Origin: Eutypella sp. D-1
Taxonomy: Eukaryota > Ascomycota > Sordariomycetes > Xylariales > Diatrypaceae
DNA: 64,000 nt
Direction: 5' to 3'
Assembly: GCA_023313575.1 (NCBI GenBank)
Contig: JAJTTP010000001.1
Span: 4,526,001 to 4,590,000 of the forward strand
Part shown: positions 22,157 to 35,400 of the stretch, piece after piece
Layout: the number at the start of each line of letters is the position of its first letter
How positions within the stretch are numbered: the first letter of the stretch is position 1
Made by a program: the position numbers and the translations under genes
The notes under the pieces: model-generated
The model's input: only the letters and a program-made list of their open reading frames with translations
Database searches by the model: none
What the model was told of the DNA's origin: nothing

Positions 22157-23641
22157 ATGCGCTACTATCTCGGAGGGTCAAAGAACAAGATGAACTTCCT
22201 TTTTGGCGGTCCGAAGGCACCGAAGGCGGTACCCACAGACACGGTGATTCCCTTACACTTCTTCGATGATAGTCCCATTTTTCGGAGAGTAGTGCTGTAC
22301 AATATGCTATACTTCGATGCTGTACTTGATATCGACCACCTACGCGGAAGCCTTGAGCGTCTCATCCAGCGGGACACCTGGAAGAAGCTAGGCGGCAGAG
22401 TGAGAAGACATGTGAGTGTTTCAGAGATTATCCGCATGGAACTAGGTTCTGATATACCTAACAGGGTAAAGGAGAGCTGGCATACCACGTCCCACTGGAG
22501 TTTACCGCGGAACGACCGGCGATCGGTTTCACCCACATCAGACATGAGGTATCCAAGAGGGACCACCCGCTGGCGTCACGCCTCCCCAAACCTAGCAACA
22601 AGCCCACGGTCATTGGCAACCCCGATGAGTTCACCGAACTTGTCCGCGGGCCCGACTGTCCATTAAGTGTCGACGACTACCTGTACACGGATCGGCCCGT
22701 CTTGGGTCTCCACATCGTCTCGTTCAACGATGCCACCCTAGTGACTCTGCACTGGCTGCACGTAGCCTTCGATGCGCTCGGATTTGGAGCTCTGCTGGAT
22801 AGTTGGGTACTCATGGTCCAAGGTAGGGAGCATGAGGTTCTCCCATTGCACGGATACGACTATGATCCGTTAAAGGAGCTAGGGAAGTACACAGAAGAGC
22901 AACACTTACTCGCGACCAAGCGCCTTACTGTTGGTGGTATCATCCAGTTTGGCTTGCGTAGCGGCCTGAACTTAATGATCGGTGCTAAGGAGAACCGTAT
23001 GGTCTTTGTCCCCCTTTTTCAAAGATGGGGAGGAGCCGTTCGTGACCGAAGGTGACGTACTCGTGGCGTGGTGGACCCGCATCGCTATATCGCACATTCG
23101 CACAGACTCGACAAAGACTATCACGGTGATGAGCGTCTACTCGCACCGGAAGGTGCTTAAGCAAGACCTTCTACCATCAAACGGCTTGTACGTATCCAAC
23201 TGCATTGGGTTCATAAACATGATCCTCACGGCCAGGAATGTCCTGCAGAAGCCACTCAGCTGGCTAGCCCTCCAAATGAGAGAGTGCATAAACAGTCAGG
23301 GCACCAGAAAGCAGGTTGAGGCGTATCAGTGCATGGTGAGGGATCAACTCTATCCTTTACCAGTCTTTCTAGGCAATGGCACGATGCACCACATAAGCTA
23401 CTCGAACTGGTCCAAAGCCAACCTGTTCCAAACGGACTTCGCAGCGGCTGCCATTACGCCGCGCAGCACACCTTGCTATCCTTCTTATGTTCAGAACTCG
23501 CAGTTGGGACTGCAGTTCCCCGAGGGGTTCTTTATTCTGGGTAAGGACATCGGCGGAAACTACTGGATGTGTGGTTACAGGATGAAGGGTCATTGGGATC
23601 TAATCGAGAAGGAGTTGGAGAAGGATGTCGCAGAGTTTTGA
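22157..23641 (+). pseudogene. BAHD-type (fungal transferase family) acyltransferase, frameshifted
   Basis: Exon 1 is 22157..22411 and the intron 22412..22464 (GTGAGT donor, CCTAACAG acceptor); coding resumes at 22465 in frame. The product has the two-lobed BAHD layout that transfers acyl groups from acyl-CoA to alcohols or amines: an N-terminal segment VIPLHFFDDSPIF, then the catalytic H-x-x-x-D as HVAFD at about residues 184-188 within LHWLHVAFDALGFG. The frame read from exon 2 stops at 23055. The rest of the family sequence (DGEEPFVTEGDVLVAWWTR to the C-terminus at 23641) continues in the next frame. The switch falls at a C5T5 homopolymer at 23010..23019; one base is in excess, or two are missing. 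The linker there also looks roughly 20 residues shorter than usual. Either a recent pseudogene or an assembly error. Substrate unknown. Confidence 0.75.
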
Positions 23642-24599
23642 AGGTCAGATTTGCATATATTATAACCGTGAACCATTAATATGCTAATAGATACTTCGTC
23701 TGGAGTATTACCTGACTAGACGGACGTGACATGTCGTCCATATATCGGGTAGATAGTATTAGCCCATCTCATTGGCGGGTGCAGGATCTTATGGGGACCA
23801 ACGATCCCGAGACACATGTACTCCCTGAGATTCTATTCCGCTAATATTGATATCGACTGCCGAACGCAGGTCTTCCGGTATCGCGGGGTTCACGACGAAT
23901 TATTTCATCCTGATGGCAGACACCCCGCCGCAGGGGCCAATTAGATTTCAGCTGCGATACTTCGACAGGGTTTCCATGCTCTCCAACATCTAACCTACAT
24001 GTTTGCCTTAGACTTACATATAAATCATCAAAGGATCGGTTTAGTTGAATACGTAAGTGGTGGGCAACCAATGAAGTGGACAGTCAAATCAAGAGAAGGG
24101 TGGGCAGAGAGAATGGGGGGGTAAGGGGTGGGAATGGTATCCAAAGGCTGTTTTACGATAACTATTGTTCCTTTCATCCCTTCCGGCCTGGAGTCAACCT
24201 CCTCGCAGTTAATTGCCGACCCTAGGGATTAAAGTACCTGGGGCTTGTATGAAAGGTTCATGTTCTTGATCGAGTCAAATCACCTTTCGTAGACCTAAAG
24301 TTGTTCTACGGGGTGTAGTAAAGTTGATGTATCTATAACGGAAGGTAACTTCTTGCAACTGAGCTCTGCCGACGGTCCCAGGGATCCGAGTTATATAAAT
24401 CGCGCGGGGTACGGATGTTTCCCCAAATCCATGAGGCCATCCGCCTATATATACTGATAAGAGCTTGACATAACCCCAGAATAACCCAAGGCTATATCAT
24501 CACCCGCTAGCATCCACGAGAACAACATTTGTACGCCGCCTACTGGACCACGGGGAGCATCATCTTCTAAGATATCCCGCTGCATTACACTCGACAACA
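23642..24599. other. Intergenic region with promoter of the aldolase-family gene
   Basis: About 960 bp. No gene seen. A good TATA box lies at 24392..24399, about 200 bp upstream of the next start codon. Confidence 0.5.
24392..24399 (+). promoter_or_regulatory. TATA box of class II aldolase-family gene
   Basis: TATATAAA lies in a GC-rich context (GGGATCCGAG before, CGCGCGGGG after), about 200 bp upstream of the ATG at 24600. TATA-containing fungal promoters are often regulated rather than constitutive, which suggests inducible expression. Confidence 0.45.
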
Positions 24600-25732
24600 A
24601 TGGCTCCATCGGCGGTGCCGCTATCCGCGGAGTCGGGCACACCCGTCGTAGTCGTCGATAAAATGGCGAAGAGCAGCCAATACGCGAGCGGAGATCCAAG
24701 CTTAGCTGTTATGGACGAGGAGGTGGAGCATGCGCCTAAGTTCGATAATCCATACGAGGAGCGTCAGTACCTGAAGCACCGCCTAGCCCTCGCCTTCCGT
24801 GTATTTGCCAAGTTCGACCTCGGCGAGAGCATCGCCGGCCACATCACAGTAAGGGACCCTGTCGACCCTGAGAGTTTTTGGGTAAACCCCTTCGGTAAGT
24901 TTTCTCATTTTGCAAAATATTAGAATATGAGCCGTAGTAGTGAAATAAGATATGGGGTCTAGAATTATCAGTTCCCTTCAGAAAGATCCGGCGTCGTGGG
25001 ATATAGGCGTTGGGCTGATCCTAACAATTGCTGAAGGAATGCATTTTTCTCTTATTCGTGACGAGGACCTCATCCGCGTAGACCGCGATGGGAAGGTCGT
25101 AGAAGGGGGCAAGAATAAGCGGCTCAATTATGGTACGTTAACATTGGTTTCTTGGGAGGATGTCCTCCCTGAATGCATTGAAATCTTCATTGTCTAACGG
25201 GGTATCAGCTGCCTACTCTATCCACGCGCAGATTCACCACGCACGGCCCGACGTCCTGTGCGCGGCGCACTCGCATAGCCTATATGGGCGGGCGATGTCA
25301 GCAACGGGGCGGACTCTCGACATGCTAACGCAGGACTTCTGCGTTTTCTGGAATGACCACGTGCTGTACGAGAACTTCGCAGGCCTAGTTCTGGCACCCG
25401 AGGAGGGCCGGCGAATCGCTGCGGCGCTGGGCGATAAGAAGGTCGCACTTCTCGGCAACCACGGGATTCTGTCGGCTGGCCCTACCATCGAGGCCACCGT
25501 CGCATGGTTCGTCATGTTTGAGAAGTGCTGCCAAATACAGCTCTTAGCCGACGCGAGCAGTGCCGGCAGCGGGAAGCCGCTCGTGAAGATCGGCGATGCG
25601 GAGGCACGGGCAGCATGGGAGGCAGTTGGCACCAAGGGGAATGGTTACTTCCAAGCGCTACCTCTCTTTCAGGTCGCGGAGCGCGAGTTTGGGGAGAGGA
25701 GCTATCTAGGAAAAGGTTTGAAGGCCTTGTGA
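24600..25732 (+). CDS. Class II aldolase/adducin-family protein
   Basis: Three exons, 24600..24894, 25037..25132 and 25209..25732, encode 304 residues. Introns of 142 nt (GTAAGT, CCTAAC) and 76 nt (GTACGT) both fall in phase 1 and keep the family alignment. The fold binds a divalent metal. Visible ligands are the His pair in AAHSHSLYG (H150, H152) and H214 in LLGNHGILSAG; LALAFRVFAKFDLGESIAGH near residue 63 is the usual N-terminal start of the domain. Bacterial relatives are fuculose- and rhamnulose-phosphate aldolases. Many fungal members are uncharacterised and some lie in secondary-metabolism or sugar-catabolism clusters. There is no targeting peptide, so a cytosolic location is likely. 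The substrate cannot be read from sequence. Domain call is strong. Confidence 0.9.
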
Positions 25733-28331
25733 TTCGCAAGGCATGGAATGAAGGAAGTTAGAAGAGGACAGTCGGCTGATCATCGTGAAATTACACTATA
25801 TCACCTCTATCATTAGTACTAGATTCCGCAACTGTCAGGGTTTTAATGCCATACACCGTGTTTAGGCTTCCATTGTAATCTTCTAATGGGTGATGCAAGG
25901 TCAGCTGAAGATAATTTCGAGAGTACGTGGAATACGCCACGTGAATCAGCATACGTACAGTAAGCTACTGTCTTTGTTCCTTCACACACGAGCGAATGCT
26001 TTACAAGACTGAAATTATAAAGAGCAGCCCGCACCAAGAAAAACGGTAAGACATAGGAAAATGAACGATGCCTAACAAGCATATATGATGGCAACACAGT
26101 CGATACTCTGCAACAATGATCTTTCTAATTATATCGATTCCTCGTATATTGAGTGGAATTGCATGACGCTAGTCCCCCCCTATCCGCATGTGTACTTGTG
26201 TCCGAGAAAGCATGGCCAATCTGTTCCCGCAATATAAAACTGAAAGTTAAATGCAGCTTGAGGGTTTGGCTACCAGATACCGGAACGGATAACGACGAGA
26301 GGCATAGGCTGGCTGACGAGGGACTCCGCGCTGTGAGTCAACATGCCCGGTTTTCCTGACATGTGTCAATAGTGCCATTTCAAATAGCCAGGCAATTTAT
26401 TAACTGTGGTGATGGCCTCCTTAGAACAGGGACTTGATGCTACAGAAGAGTAGGTGTATTACAGGACGCTTGGATGTGTCAGTGCGTGAAGATGTCTAAG
26501 ACAACTGTCAGGTCCGCCTTGATACGGCAGTATCACGGACAAGGATTGTAGGGCTGATATGACGTAAAAACAACACAAATCTCAGGGTACATACACTATT
26601 TACTCCCTCACACCGTGTTCCCTGTCTGCCGTGTGCATGCTGTGTGTCATAAATTCCCCGGGGATGCCACCTGTGTTTATTCTAGAATATTTCCGGATCC
26701 AGCAGCTGCTATTTCGGGTTAACCCTACTTAGCACTTGTCGCTTCTGCATGTACATTGCTGGTGTAGATATCCGTGTCACATCTGCAGTAATGGAATGTT
26801 TACCTGGGCATCCTTTTGAACCTTCCTATTCGCATTTATAAACATTCGCATCTTAAAGCCTTGTGTCGCGAGATGGCCATCTGTTATATCTGAACAGGCA
26901 CGCAGTACCGGCGCGAGGTGGAAGGAGGTGCCAATAATTAGTCACTTTATGTTAACGCGAGGGTATAGTTCGCACTATGACTGTAGTGGTGGCCATGCTC
27001 ACATGCCCCCCTGTTGTGTTTGAAAACGCTGAGCGGGCATCTGCGAAACAGCAACGAGAGCATATGTATAGAGACCCGGAAACCAGGCGGTGGGAAATCT
27101 AAAGAACTTGTCTAAATAGGAATTTGGAAAGCGTTGCGCTACCGAATTTTCCGCTACTCCTTGCTCCTATTTGCTGAAACAAGCGAGCTTTGACCGCTGT
27201 TCCAAGAATCTAGATTCTTGCTTTGAACGGAGTATTCTTATCAGATAGTTTATATGTGTGGCCGTTGCGTCGTGATGCACCCAGGACCCTAGAAGAGCGA
27301 TACTAGATCGGAAGCCTCGGCGCTCGTTCTCGAGACCTCGGCTGCTTGTAATATAACCAAGGTTAAGAAAGCTCATTCTTCATCATATTTAGTTATCATT
27401 CGGCCGCGAGGCACGAAAACGTTTGTTTCAGTTGGTGACATTGGCGCCTAGGCGTATTCGCATCTTCAATATAGACAAGAAAGGGATGGGCGATCACGAC
27501 CAACCAGACGTTACTCATCAAAAAATAATTATCTTGAACGTCCCACAATCACGACTCCTGACGACTCCTGACGCCGCCAAGTCGGAAAAGGTGCCTTTGC
27601 CCATGTGGCTAGCTCGGGAAGAGGCTCCACAGTGAATCTACCGGAGAAATTATTCCCGCGTAGGCGGACGACGCGCCGTCTCAGCTCCCGTCTCGGGATT
27701 AATTCAAAGACCGAGGAACATGACATAGGTTTTGTATCTTCGCAATGGGAAAATATGTAGGGACACGGAGGAAACCAAGATGCGAAAAGTTACGACTTAT
27801 GTATCATACGGCACATATAATGGAAAGAATATATTGTGGTGTCCTGTAATTTTATTTTTTATTCTTAGGAGGCCCGTCCCGGGGAATAGGGGTACATGGA
27901 TTACTCGGCTGCTCGGTCGGCCATTTACAAATCGACTACCTAGGAAGTATCGTAGGAATCTTTTGATGCGGGGTAAATACAACAACTACCATAACTACCA
28001 TATGGATGCTACTCGATATTAGTTTTGCAGTTGATGAGCGAGCGAAGAGATTGGTGCGAAACTCGTAACACCGCAGGTGCCCTATTTACCCGCGTGGCTT
28101 GCCTTCCCCCAAATCTCTCCGACTTCTTGTGCTCGGAATTGGGGGTTTCTCCATATCAATTCGTGGGGTAATCCGACCGACAGGTACATAGAACAAGCCT
28201 CTACCTCGATACTTTTCTCGTCACAGATCCCATAGATAAACTTGCCCAATCGACAGTAGCTTAAACATTCTCCCGTGAACGAACTTATATACAATATTGG
28301 CGATACAATAACGGTGTCAAGAAGAAAAGAA
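25733..28331. other. 2.6-kb spacer without a convincing gene
   Basis: Short ORFs only, on both strands. There is a small direct repeat (CGACTCCTGA, two copies) near 27552..27571. I looked for spliced exons and found no recognisable protein segment. Confidence 0.5.
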
Positions 28332-29493
28332 ATGTCGTTCGAACGTAAGAATCAAACGCGGAATGCAAGACTGAGTTGCGGTCGCGTCCTAAGCTGACTG
28401 GGTTATGGTGTAGGTCTCGTCCGGTTCGTCCCACGAGGGGACAGCAGCTCGGTACTCATCGGCCAGTCGGTCGATTCCCAGGTCGACGTTGGCAAGGCGG
28501 TGCGCAATGGCGAGGACGTGAAAGTCCGCGTGTTCAGCGGCGCATCGGTTTTGGATCCTGGGTCTCAGACGGACAGGGTCGAAACGATCGACAAAATCCT
28601 TTCCCCCTTGTCAGCCGGCGAGGTCGGTTCGATTAGGTGCATAGGATTGAACGTAAGCCCCGAGTTACGCACACGAGCAAATGCAATGTTAAGAGATGTG
28701 GGCTAATAATGGGGCGTAGTATGTGAACCACGCAAAGGAGGCCGGTATGGCGCTCCCTACCGTTCCCATGATGTTCATGTAGGTCGAACAGCTGAACCCA
28801 ACCTTGATTCGAGACCCTTGCGTGCTTCCACCGTCTAACCCTCAACAGGAAACCAGCGACTGCCCTAAACGACCCGTGGCCCTCGCCGTGCTACATCCCA
28901 AAACATACGCTGCATGAGGACTGTGCCGACTACGAGTCGGAGCTAGTTATTGTTATCGGGCGGACGTGCAAGAACGTAAGCGAGGCCGATGCTCTGAGCT
29001 ACGTGCTCGGCTACACAGCTGCAAACGACGTCTCGAGTAGGAAGGCCCAGCTGGCGCAATCGCAGGCGTGCTACTCTAAGGGTTTCGACGGTTCATGTCC
29101 TCTAGGACCGGCCCTGGTCTCGGCAGCCGTCGTACCGGACCCAAGCAAGTTCCAGATGAAGGGCCTCAAGAACGGGAGTGTCACGCAATCGACAGGTCTA
29201 GAGTGAGTCTTCCGGATGAAGAGTCATGAAATGACGGAGAGCTGCAGCTTCTCCTAGGATTCTCGACTTACTGACACCCGACTAGTGATCTGATCTTTGA
29301 CTGCGCGAAGCTCGTGAGCTTCCTTTCTCAAGGTACCACGCTTCTGCCGGGGACGATCATTCTCACTGGCACGCCAGCCGGAGTTGGTTTCGGCAAGAAG
29401 CCGCAAGAATACCTACACGAGGGCGACGAGTTTGCTGTGGAGGTTACGCCGTACGTTGGAACCCTGTATACAATATTTGAAAACGAGAAATAG
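28332..29493 (+). CDS. Fumarylacetoacetate hydrolase (FAH) family protein
   Basis: Five exons: 28332..28344, 28414..28652, 28720..28778, 28849..29202 and 29286..29493, totalling 873 nt and 290 residues. The introns (67-83 nt) carry GTAAGA, GTAAGC, GTAGGT and GTGAGT donors; several have CTAAC-like branch sites. The first exon codes only MSFE plus one base, and joining it to exon 2 restores the family start MSFERLVRF. The catalytic core is complete: [16 protein letters not shown] (about 78-93), [13 protein letters not shown], the metal ligands in [12 protein letters not shown] (E133, E135) and D164 in [11 protein letters not shown], then [20 protein letters not shown] near 248-267. Relatives cleave or hydrate C-C bonds in acylpyruvates, acetylpyruvate and 2-keto-4-pentenoate during aromatic or ketone breakdown. 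The exact substrate is open. No single reading frame spans it, so simple ORF scans miss it. Confidence 0.92.
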
Positions 29494-32400
29494 GAGACCT
29501 AGTGCCCACGTACATTGGATAGAAATAACTAGAACAGAAGCAAGAGGAAGACGTGATATTTTCCTTGGCGGATACAGAGTCAGCATACAAATGAAAGAGA
29601 ATAATAGTATTTTACTGCAGTAAGGCAGCGCCGCTGATCACGCTCATCGATTCTGATTGAGAGAACGCGGCAAGTGACCTCGACTTTGCCACTTACGTTT
29701 GTCCCCTATTCTACCAGCAGTATAGCATCCGTCAGTCTCAGATGTGCTGCTTCAGACACTGACTACGACCGTTCGGGTGAATGTGCCAGCCAAGCCGATG
29801 GGGTGATTATGAACCTCGGCGCTTCAGTGATTGGACTGCCCTGCTTTCACTCGGAAAGCGATGTCACCTACCTAGCCGTGTTAACGCGGCCACGTGGATA
29901 ATGTCGCATCGCCGATGCCGTACCCGCCCGGGTTGAGACGTTGGACTTCCGCCAATGTGGGACCAATCACGGCAGTCCGATGCCGAGAGGTACATTGAGG
30001 TGAGGGGAGCCTCGATATTTGCGTGTTCAGGATCGACGCAGCAACACCTAATTACCGCGAAGGGGCCTCCACAGGTTTACCTATTTATGTAGCCGAACCC
30101 CTTGCTTCCCGCGCGATGCCCCGCGAAAAATGAATAGCGGTGCAGCAGGCGGTAGTATTAGCCGTTCGTTTACCGGTATGCTACGGCCAGTTACGGAAGG
30201 AGCCTAAAAGCTCGTGCCGTGACTGATCTCAACGCCTAGGTCAGCGTCCCAATTGCAACAGTACCAGCTGCTTGACCCCTCTGCTCGAAGATGGGCGTGG
30301 GTGACTTTGATGGCGTTTAGCGTAGCCCCTGTCCGCCTCTTTATTATCGCTTAAGGCGGCAATGCGGCGAAATCTACAAGGATCATGTGTATGTAATGAA
30401 ACGGTTGTGGCCTAATGTATAATTGCATGCAATTATATATTAGCAGAATAGGGGTACAGTATTGCTTGCATATGTACAGATCCCTGGAAGTTGTCTGACA
30501 CCAAGAACAATTCTAGCTCACCCTAACAACAGCGTATAACGGGCCGTATGCACCACCTAACTACCCAGTCGGCCAACGGCGTGGCCGTGGACACAGTTAG
30601 CAGCGCCTAAGCATGAGCCCTGGCGTGTAGAGCGCTCTCCACGCTTGGTAAACTCGTGGGGTAGGGGAGGACAAGAGAAGACCAGGGAGGGCAGGGCATG
30701 GCCTCATCCATGGATTCGAGCGACAACCGAACTTGCTATAGCTGTCGATCAGGATCTGTTCTCGGAGCCTGTTCACAGCATTCCACCAGGCCGCGGCAGG
30801 GGCGTTCTTGGATGTGTGCGTGAGTGCCATTGTGCCTATCACAGAGCGACACAAATCTCAAGATGATATTGCGCGCGTCCGGGGGTGAGCTACTGGGTAG
30901 GGAGGAAGCGATCGTCTAGATGCAAGAGCCGATGAGCCTGCAACGTAGGTTGAGCAACCCGGGGGCGATTACCGATGATAATTCAAAGAATCACGCCATC
31001 ATCCACTTTGTTCCTAAAACCCCATAATGCGCGTTTCATCGGCTTAGATTAGCTAGTCTGCTTCGAGGAGGTCGATATGCTCATCAGCCTAGTAATTAAT
31101 AAGTCCTAGCATTGCGGTCCCGACACAACTCTTCATAGTAGAAAAATATATTCTATGTGGCTGTTGTATTGGATACCACCTCGGAAGTTCTATTGTTTCT
31201 ATACATCCTGGCACGGTTCTGGGCCAACGGCACTGTACCTGTTTCGAAACTCAACCATCAGCCAGTGAACGTGATAGTCGTGGGGACACAAATCTCAGCT
31301 GCATGAAGAGGGATGTATACGAACTTGAGTTCCCTCAGGGGTTGGGCACTCGCTGAGACTTTACTATATCTTCCCTCTTTCTAGCATGATGTCATTGTAC
31401 ATCGAACGGGGATTTTAGGCCCGTGCCAATAATCCCATTATACCTTGGCATCGCCTAGGATTGAGAGAATTTTCTTATTCGTAGGATATTTCCATGGTGG
31501 GCATGTCGTATCTCCCCCATCCGCCATATGTCTCTACTGCTGGTAGAAGACGGCGGCTCGACGCTACGTTACCGCCATCACATGAATACGACGGCACACG
31601 GAGGCAGCGGCAACGCATACGATAGTAGGGCAACTAGTGTATGCGCGGGGAGAAGATGTTCCCGTCCAATCTCGTACCCGGGATTTTCCTGGTTGGTAAT
31701 ATCGTGAAACCTTCTACCATCATGTTCTCCAGACTAGTTCTTTGACAGCTGGTCTTACAGGATACAGCCCTAAACCACACACACACGACTTTCAATGGGG
31801 CTACATGTATTTTGCCTCCTCGCTTAAATGTCCAGTATGTGCTGTGGGGCCATCAATTCCGTACTTTCATATGAAGTTGGTGATCCGGCAAGGGCCTTAC
31901 ACAGCCAAAGTTTAGATTGCACTTGCTAGCTGCATTCTCCGTAACGATTTTCATCCGTAACTCCGACATAAGGACGTCGCCCGGCTCAAAGCCACTAACA
32001 GGAGTTGTTGCGTAGCATACGGTTCTTGCAGGCCTCATCTTCACAAGATCTAAGTCGATGAAGCCCGAGCGATTGCTACTATGGCCAACGATCTAGCACC
32101 GCGTATGTCGTTGATCCCCAAGGACAACCTATCAGCCCTACCCATGATCTGGGAGTCTGCGAAAGGGTGTCTACACCCCACACACCATCAAGGAAGGACT
32201 GGAAACGTCTAAGCGTGGTGACTTTGGATGACGCAATGCTTATCTTTCAACGCTATGCGGGGAGCGAAAGAGGGCTGGCTGTCGGCGGCGCTTCGCCTTG
32301 ACAAGAGTCAATCATCTACGTTTGGTTACCATCCTGATCATGAGGATATCGTCAACTTCGGTGCGAGTCTAGTAACAGTACGCTGTGTCGCGGCTCGTGG

Positions 32401-35400
32401 ACACCGTTGTCAGCTGAACGCAAGTGATACGCAGTGAGCTCAGGTATATCATGCAAGCAAACGAGCGGCGTGCTGTGTGATAGCCTGCATGCATGTACAT
32501 GTTAGCCACATGGGAAAGCAAGCATCCCAAACGGATGATACAAGGATGCTTATACTAGGGTACCGCAGATGAGGACGTGACTACTAGTGTAATTTTGCAA
32601 TATCCATGAGCCTCAGAAAGGTGGTGTCTACGCTTTCGTTGCTTCTATGAATACGTCTGTACTTGGAGCGTCCGAATTTGAATGGGGGAAGACATATGGT
32701 CTACGCCTCATTGGCCCCTTCCCTGGACTTTCCGTCCCTGGGCTCGCCGCCAATGAGCTTCCTATTGGGTGGGTGATTTAGCACTTAGTAGCCCCTAGCA
32801 TCGTCAATCTTTCCCTGAGTACATATGAGCCCGAGGTTGAAAACATTTGGAGTGTCATGATCAAGCGAGAAGAGAGTTTTACTTCTACGGTCATACTGAT
32901 GTTGCGTAGTCGGGCACCGTCTATCGGCCTTCCATCCTCACCGCCAGGAACGAGTCAACAAGGCAGGAGTAAGTCACAATGGTCAGTTGATGGATTTTCT
33001 GCACTGAGCTAAAAGGTTTTGCACGACGTCACCGAAACCGCCTGGGTGGTCGAGCATCCTTATTAGTCCCTGATCGACCCAGGCATACGGATCGACGGTT
33101 GGTATTGGAGAGCAGGTGTGGATGAAGGTAAGTAGTGGACACAATAATTTGGATGGTAGGGCCACTACACCTGCCGCCTATGACTGAGAGGCGTCTGGAT
33201 TATTGTGTCCCGATCTTGGGGTGCTCACCACTCATCGAGGTTGCCAAGTAAGTGATAGGGTAGGACCCGATATAGCAGGACGAAGGAGTGCCGCGAACCG
33301 GGGGAAGATGTGGGATAGGGCAGCCAATAAGGATGTATAATGCCGGTCCACCTGGGTTCTTACAAGTTTCAGAAACACATGCAGCGCTCATCACTACCTA
33401 TAAGTACGAGAGTTGAAGCGATCTGCGGGCGCCCCTCTGTAGTCCTTCCGAGCCCCTCCAGGATGGGCGATTGCACATGGGTGTTGAGTCGGGCAATATC
33501 TCGGCTTCTCGATAGTAAGACAGGCAACAGGCAAGGGTCATTACGATGCCTATTCGCCGTTTACTGCTTGGTGAATTAAAGCTTATCCGCCAACGCATCG
33601 CACCGTGCGCAGGCTACAAATACCCTACCGCATACATATGTAGTAAATGTGACGGAACGAGGCAGGGCACCTTGATGGTAAGGTTGGGTCCACGGCCAGC
33701 GGTTGGCTACAGCCCGATGGCCCGAGACCGTGCCAGATTAGGTGTCTAACCCTAAGTTAGGGCCTTAGTTGGTAGGTGAGAGGTGAGAGGAGGACTTATC
33801 GGAAACTATTGTCAGAAGCCTTGCCAATAGATTTTACAGATTGAGGTACCTGGACATAGTATATGACTCAAACGCTCTGAAGACCTTGGTTAAAAAGTCG
33901 AAGAGTAAAATACTAGGCATAATGCACTAGGACGGTCATCGCCTAGGTTAGGTACCTACCAAGTGTTCACAACAGTTCTAGATATCATTGGACAATGCAG
34001 TCACGCAACTAACTATATTATACGAAATCGTTTGACCCGACGATAGTTTCTGGAGGCACTGAGGCACTGAAACGGAGAGAAATTTACATAATAGAGGAGA
34101 ACTTTAACAATTATGTACCCGCGAGAGGGGTTGCCGTTGAACCGAGCGAAGCCAAGGCGCCATCTCACCCAGTGAGGACCAGACGGAACATTCTACGGTA
34201 AGCGGGAGAAAACGCCATGCCATCACCTTAAAATTCCCCATAAGATGAACTTTTCTCCTGTTAGGTCAAGCGAGAGGACAGCCCAGGGGTCCTAGGGCAA
34301 ATCAGGAAGAAGTTCCACAGCCCACGTGCCATCAGTATGCATCCCTTCGAATGTGCTGCGCGATTTGGGAGGGGCACGACGCCTTCTACTGGTTGGCTGC
34401 CAGGAATTGTTAGCCAGGGCCCGTCTAGTTTGGTAGGAGTGACTAGGCGGTGCAGGCACGAATCGCAGAACGCTCAGGCGCTGACAAAAAAAGCGTCCCT
34501 CCTTGAATTACCACCTAGCCAGAACGCCTGGTTTGTTAGAGCTGATGAGATGCAGTACAGTCGACCAAACAAACATCCTGCGACTCGTCAGGAGAGCATC
34601 AACTGTGTTACATGGTGCTGTGCCTCCTGACACATCTGCACTTACAATCCAAGCCTCCCTCCGCTGTCGCCCATCTCTCCGATCCCCATTTGCTCAGACA
34701 GTTATGCTAGTCAGGAAGATCCGAATATTCGGGGTGTGTCGTGATTGACGGGTTGGGACTCTTGCTGCATGCAGATGGGGACGGGGGTTGGGGGGCTAGA
34801 GGGGCTATGTGACTCAGGAACAGTTCGTTCTTCCAATGACGCCTTATTTACCACCGATCCCCTCTGTTGATATGGCCTCATCACCAGCACGCCCCCAGTG
34901 CTTATAGCCGGTAAAAGCATGGGATGCTCGCCGCTGTGATGTAGGATTAGTGTTTGCATCTGCAAGCAAGCAACAGATCCCTGCCTCACAGCCTGCACCA
35001 TTGTTATTACATTCTCTCGTATCCTTGTCTTCTGGGCTATCGTTTTATCCTTATTCTCACTTGTTGCCTCTCTTCTTCTCCCTCATCTGAGCACCCAAAA
35101 GTCCTCGCATGATGAGGTGCCTGGCATACTTCACACACACAGCTGTGTAAGTAGTTGGCTATGTATGAATTTACTGCGAAGATCAATTCCGTGCATTGTG
35201 AGGTCCCCACACTCCTATGGCGGGTCTTGTCATCAGTCCTGTCGTGGAGCATCGTCAGCGACATGCAGGCAGCATCATATATTGTACGCTTGGCTTATTT
35301 TTAATTTCGTAGTCGGGTAATTGGCACGCAAGGATCGTATACTATGTACGCAGGTGTCAAATTATCAAACCAGGCTGCGCATCAGGCTGGGTGGGGTTCT

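Noticed and set aside
29674..32437. Two short frames (29674..29901 and 32228..32437) sharing an N-F/L-G-A-S peptide
   Set aside because: The shared motif is only five residues, there are no flanking exons, and it is probably coincidence.
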